DNA of 8,161 nt, taken from Candidatus Saccharimonadota bacterium (lineage in GTDB: Bacteria; Eremiobacterota; Xenobia; Xenobiales; Xenobiaceae). Shown here in pieces: positions 5,773 through 8,161 of the stretch. Under the pieces are notes generated by a model that saw only the letters and a program-made list of their open reading frames with translations, did no database searches and was not told the DNA's origin. Location: contig SFMI01000137.1 of assembly GCA_004554425.1 (NCBI GenBank), positions 1-8,161 on the forward strand, in the 5' to 3' direction. The position numbers and the translations under genes are program-made. How positions within the stretch are numbered: position 1 is the stretch's first letter; every line of letters starts with the position of its first letter.

Positions 5773-5791
5773 CGCGAGGTTGTTTAATAAT

Positions 5792-6550
5792 ATGAAATCG
5801 GCGGTGCTGCCGAATTCCGATCTAGGAACTTTGCAGCAGAAGATAGACTATCACTTCCAAGATATTTCCCTTTTGGAGTTGGCTCTTACTCACGAGTCTT
5901 ATTCTAACGAGCATAATTTTGAATGCGGCAACAATGAGCGCCTGGAATTTTTAGGCGATTCAGTTTTAGGTATGATTATTTGTTTATATTTATACAAGCG
6001 TCATCCTAAAGCTAACGAGGGGCGTATGGCCCAAGTAAAGGGACTTATTGCCAGCACTTCTTATTTGGCTGACAAAGCCAGAATTATGAAAATAGGCGAA
6101 TATCTTAAAATGGGCAGGGGCGAATTGCTCTCCCAGGGATATGATAAGTCTAATGTCTTGGCCGATGTTATGGAAGCTGTAATTGGAGCTATCTATTTAG
6201 ATGGAGGATTTGAGCCTGCACAGCGTTTTGTGCTCAATATGCTCAAAACCGCTATGGATAATATGGAAGGCTCACAACGTGATTATAAGAGCTTATTGCA
6301 AGAATTTTCTCAAAAAAGCTTCCATATTTTGCCTATTTATCAGGTAGTCAAAGAAGAAGGGCCTGCCCACGATCGTTTCTTCCAAATAGAAGTATCTTTG
6401 GCTGGAAAAGTTCTAGGCAGCGGTGAGGGACATACCAAACAAAATGCCGGTCAAATTGCCGCTGAGCAGGCACTCCGTCTTTTGCGTTTGCAAATGGGAT
6501 TCGACTTAGAAATTAAGCCTATGATTATTCTTGATGATCCTATGCTGTAG
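5792..6550 (+). CDS. rnc: Ribonuclease III
   Basis: The enzyme cleaves double-stranded RNA in rRNA precursors and some mRNAs. From the ATG at 5792 it has 252 residues. The signature NERLEFLGDSVLG (48-60) carries the acidic residues E49, E52 and D56, and LADVMEAVIGAIYLDGG carries D125 and E128, so the two-metal catalytic site is complete. A C-terminal double-stranded-RNA-binding domain spans about 164-232 (DYKSLLQEF ... TKQNAGQIAAEQAL), with a ~20-residue tail. An in-frame TTG at 5780 directly abuts the GAGG ribosome site (5776-5779) and cannot be used with it; ATG 5792 leaves 12 nt. It lies 120 bp after fabF and 15 bp before yggU, probably in one transcript. Confidence 0.96.
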   Translation: MKSAVLPNSDLGTLQQKIDYHFQDISLLELALTHESYSNEHNFECGNNERLEFLGDSVLGMIICLYLYKRHPKANEGRMAQVKGLIASTSYLADKARIMKIGEYLKMGRGELLSQGYDKSNVLADVMEAVIGAIYLDGGFEPAQRFVLNMLKTAMDNMEGSQRDYKSLLQEFSQKSFHILPIYQVVKEEGPAHDRFFQIEVSLAGKVLGSGEGHTKQNAGQIAAEQALRLLRLQMGFDLEIKPMIILDDPML

Positions 6551-6565
6551 AATGATATAAAGGAT

Positions 6566-6877
6566 ATGCCTGTGTTAGGATTAAGTGAATCTTCTGAAGG
6601 TTGTATTCTAACTGTAAAAGTTGTGCCTAGAGCCGCTAACAACGCTCTAGTTGCTCCTAAAGACGAAACTGATGAGGCTTGGCAAGTTCGTTTAACCGCT
6701 CCAGCTGTCGATGGTAAAGCTAATAGTGCCTTGATAGATTTTTTATCTAAGTGTCTGAAGTTGCGTCGCCGTCAGATACGCATAAAATTAGGAGAAAAAT
6801 CCAGGCGCAAGGCTGTAGTGCTTGAAGGCGTGTCCGCTGCCGAGGTTCAGCCTCTATTGCTTGGCCTCTCTTCGTGA
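6566..6877 (+). CDS. yggU: DUF167 (YggU) family protein
   Basis: This 103-residue protein shows the DUF167 pattern: a first beta-hairpin (CILTVKVVPRAANNAL), then the hallmark VRLTAPAVDGKANSALIDFLSKCL, then IRIKLGEKSRRKAVVLEG. The family is widespread and small; its biochemical role is not established. It lies 15 bp downstream of rnc, so co-transcription is likely. The start is uncertain: ATG 6566 is almost in contact with the AAAGGA ribosome site (6559-6564), while the in-frame GTG at 6572 sits 7 nt away and would give 101 residues. No signal peptide or membrane segment is seen. Confidence 0.85.
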   Translation: MPVLGLSESSEGCILTVKVVPRAANNALVAPKDETDEAWQVRLTAPAVDGKANSALIDFLSKCLKLRRRQIRIKLGEKSRRKAVVLEGVSAAEVQPLLLGLSS

Positions 6878-6982
6878 AGCCTGATTCTGCCTTAATTGCG
6901 CTGTTTCAAATGCAGGTTTAGGCTATGCTTTGCGAAACTAACCTAACCAAAGTTTTTGTTGATGTACTGGAAAGGAATGAGC

Positions 6983-7363
6983 ATGAAACCTTCGTTGCAA
7001 TTCTCTGTACCTTGTCTCGATGCTACTATGGAAGGCAACAACTTGTCTTTCAACAGAGTATTTTTTGATCTTCCCAGCCACGAGTTTCCTACTCCGGCTT
7101 TTGATAAATTCTACATTGCCAATGGCTGGAGCATGGGACAGGGCCATTTTAATGTAAAAATGCGCATTCTCGATCCCAACGGAGAAACGCTCGAAGGCTC
7201 TACATTTGAGAGAGATTTCACTTTAGATAATAAGTACACTCCCTTTCTTACTTTGTTCCGCTTGGAAAATATTGTTTTCCCTGTATTGGGACAGTATAAA
7301 GTGCAAATCTTCTTGGATAATCAGCTCCACTTAGAGTATTACATTGAGTTGAGAAAAATTTAG
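6983..7363 (+). CDS. Small soluble protein, DUF6941-like
   Basis: This 126-residue protein has no membrane segment or signal peptide and looks like an all-beta fold. Its layout resembles DUF6941 proteins: an opening MKPSLQFSVPCLDATMEG, a central VKMRILDPNGETLEG strand pair and a closing FPVLGQYKVQIFLDNQLHLEYYIEL. That assignment is by recollection of the pattern, and the function of such proteins is unknown. The ATG at 6983 is chosen because AAAGGA (6971-6976) lies 6 nt upstream; the same frame also offers ATG 6962, ATG 6977 and a TTG at 6956. It follows yggU after 105 bp with no visible terminator and is closed by the terminator at 7388, so it is probably the last gene of the fabF-rnc unit. 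Confidence 0.75.
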   Translation: MKPSLQFSVPCLDATMEGNNLSFNRVFFDLPSHEFPTPAFDKFYIANGWSMGQGHFNVKMRILDPNGETLEGSTFERDFTLDNKYTPFLTLFRLENIVFPVLGQYKVQIFLDNQLHLEYYIELRKI

Positions 7364-7387
7364 TTTTTCCACCATCCCAATTGGACT

Positions 7388-7438
7388 AAAATCAGACTTC
7401 GTTGCCTTTCTTTAGTGGCTAGAGGTCTGATTTTTTTT
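7388..7438 (+). terminator. Intrinsic terminator, plus strand
   Basis: AAAATCAGAC (7388-7397) pairs perfectly with GTCTGATTTT (7425-7434), extendable by TTC/GAG with one wobble, and eight T residues run from 7431 to 7438. It lies 24 bp after the stop of the DUF6941-like gene and ends the fabF-to-DUF6941 unit. Confidence 0.88.
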
Positions 7439-7449
7439 ACATAAAAAAC

Positions 7450-7498
7450 AAAAAAAACCGACAGCACTAAAGAATCTAAAAAATTCTGCTGTCGGTTT
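7450..7498 (-). terminator. Intrinsic terminator, minus strand
   Basis: AAAACCGACAGCA (7453-7465) and TGCTGTCGGTTTT (7486-7498) form a 13-bp perfect stem, with GAAT/ATTC (7471-7474 and 7482-7485) inside. Read on the minus strand it ends in seven U residues (A7 at 7450-7456). It lies 25 bp beyond the stop of the minus-strand transporter, back to back with the plus-strand terminator. Confidence 0.88.
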
Positions 7499-7522
7499 TG
7501 GCTATTTTATAACAGAGTTTTC

Positions 7523-8161
7523 TTAATCGCGTCCATCTTCTTTTACTTGGATAAATCTCTTAAAGATTATCAAAGCTACGGGAGTAGACACAGCCATTAA
7601 GCCTACAATTAACCAAATGTAGTGAGAACTGCGCGGGCCTACTTCCGGACAGAAAGTTTGTAACAGCCATCCAGAAAGGACGCCTACGAAGAATTTTGCT
7701 ATAAAATAGGGTAGCATGGACAGAGACATATAAGAGCCTTCTTGTCCTTTAGGAGCAATAGCGGCCGGATATTCATATAAACGCGGTGAATAAAAAGCTT
7801 CGCCTACAGATATAAAGATCGTGGCCAGGAAAATACTGACATAGAGAGGGTTTACGGTCGGATCAGGGATATTGAGCCAAGTATAAGCAATAAAATGGCC
7901 TAAAGGGCCGTCTGCCAAACTTTGGAAATAGTGAGGAGGAACAGCCATAAAGAAAGGGCCTGCGGCCGCAATGGCACTGCCAATAACTACGGTTTTGTAG
8001 GCACTTAATTTTTGGGTTAAAGCTCCTACCAATGGAACTAAAATAATAATTAAAACAGGATTTAAGACTCCCCAGAGCTGACCTATGGGCGCACCTTCGC
8101 CTAATTCACGAATACCATACTTAGGGAAAGTATAGTGGAAATGATAGAAGATTAAGCGAAC
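7523..8161 (-). CDS. MFS/POT-like transporter, C-terminal part (runs off window)
   Basis: The frame is open to the last base of the window, giving 212 residues of a C-terminal part; a TTG at 8030-8032 is internal, since conserved-looking sequence (FPKYGIRELGEGAPIGQLWG, PVLIIILVPLVG) continues upstream of it. Five membrane segments are visible, so this is roughly the second half of a 12-helix major facilitator. The block SVGEAFYSPRLYEYPAAIAPKGQEGSYMSLSMLPYF resembles the region of peptide/POT-like MFS proteins where GE and SP residues are conserved; a CPE motif follows in SGWLLQTFCPEVGP. The protein sits in the inner membrane; peptide or other solute uptake is possible but not shown. It ends with a charged tail (KEDGRD) and its own terminator at 7450-7498. 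The start, promoter and full length lie outside the window. Confidence 0.8.
   Translation of the reverse strand, partial: VRLIFYHFHYTFPKYGIRELGEGAPIGQLWGVLNPVLIIILVPLVGALTQKLSAYKTVVIGSAIAAAGPFFMAVPPHYFQSLADGPLGHFIAYTWLNIPDPTVNPLYVSIFLATIFISVGEAFYSPRLYEYPAAIAPKGQEGSYMSLSMLPYFIAKFFVGVLSGWLLQTFCPEVGPRSSHYIWLIVGLMAVSTPVALIIFKRFIQVKEDGRD

Noticed and set aside
7523..8032. Complete 169-residue membrane protein starting at TTG 8032
   Set aside because: The same frame stays open to the window edge with transporter-like sequence, so this is an internal codon of a longer, truncated gene.

Overview
The window (8161 bp, AT-rich) looks like an ordinary stretch of chromosome from an anaerobic or oxygen-sensitive bacterium. 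Evidence for that lifestyle is a peroxide-defence locus built on rubredoxin and rubrerythrin modules next to a PerR-like regulator. I could not fix the phylum from sequence alone. No tRNA, rRNA, CRISPR array, insertion sequence or phage gene is visible.

Layout, left to right: a DMT/EamA-type permease (2-871, +) whose 3' end overlaps by 50 bp the convergent Fur/PerR-type regulator (822-1244, -). A 354-bp divergent spacer follows, with a candidate Fur-family operator and a candidate promoter. Then comes a 487-residue fusion protein (1599-3062, +): flavin reductase, rubredoxin, rubredoxin, rubrerythrin. A very strong hairpin terminator (3083-3135) separates it from a minus-strand exported protein gene (3143-4163) that is interrupted by a +1 frameshift. 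A 257-bp spacer with several hairpins leads into fabF (4421-5671), rnc (5792-6550), a DUF167/yggU gene (6566-6877) and a small DUF6941-like gene (6983-7363), all on the plus strand and probably one transcription unit ending at the terminator 7388-7438. A second, opposite-facing terminator (7450-7498) ends a minus-strand MFS/POT-like transporter that runs off the right edge.

The most interesting locus is the fusion gene. In one polypeptide it links an FMN-type flavin reductase domain, two short rubredoxin domains and a complete rubrerythrin, which reads as a self-contained electron wire from reduced cofactor to hydrogen peroxide. Inside the gene, immediately before the rubrerythrin module, there is a perfect TATAAT hexamer, then AGGAGG, then an in-frame ATG with 7-nt spacing. 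The gene therefore looks able to yield both the fusion and a free 179-residue rubrerythrin, and the linker looks like a former intergenic leader that is now translated. Secondary points are the frameshifted exported protein and the structured leaders ahead of fabF and rnc.
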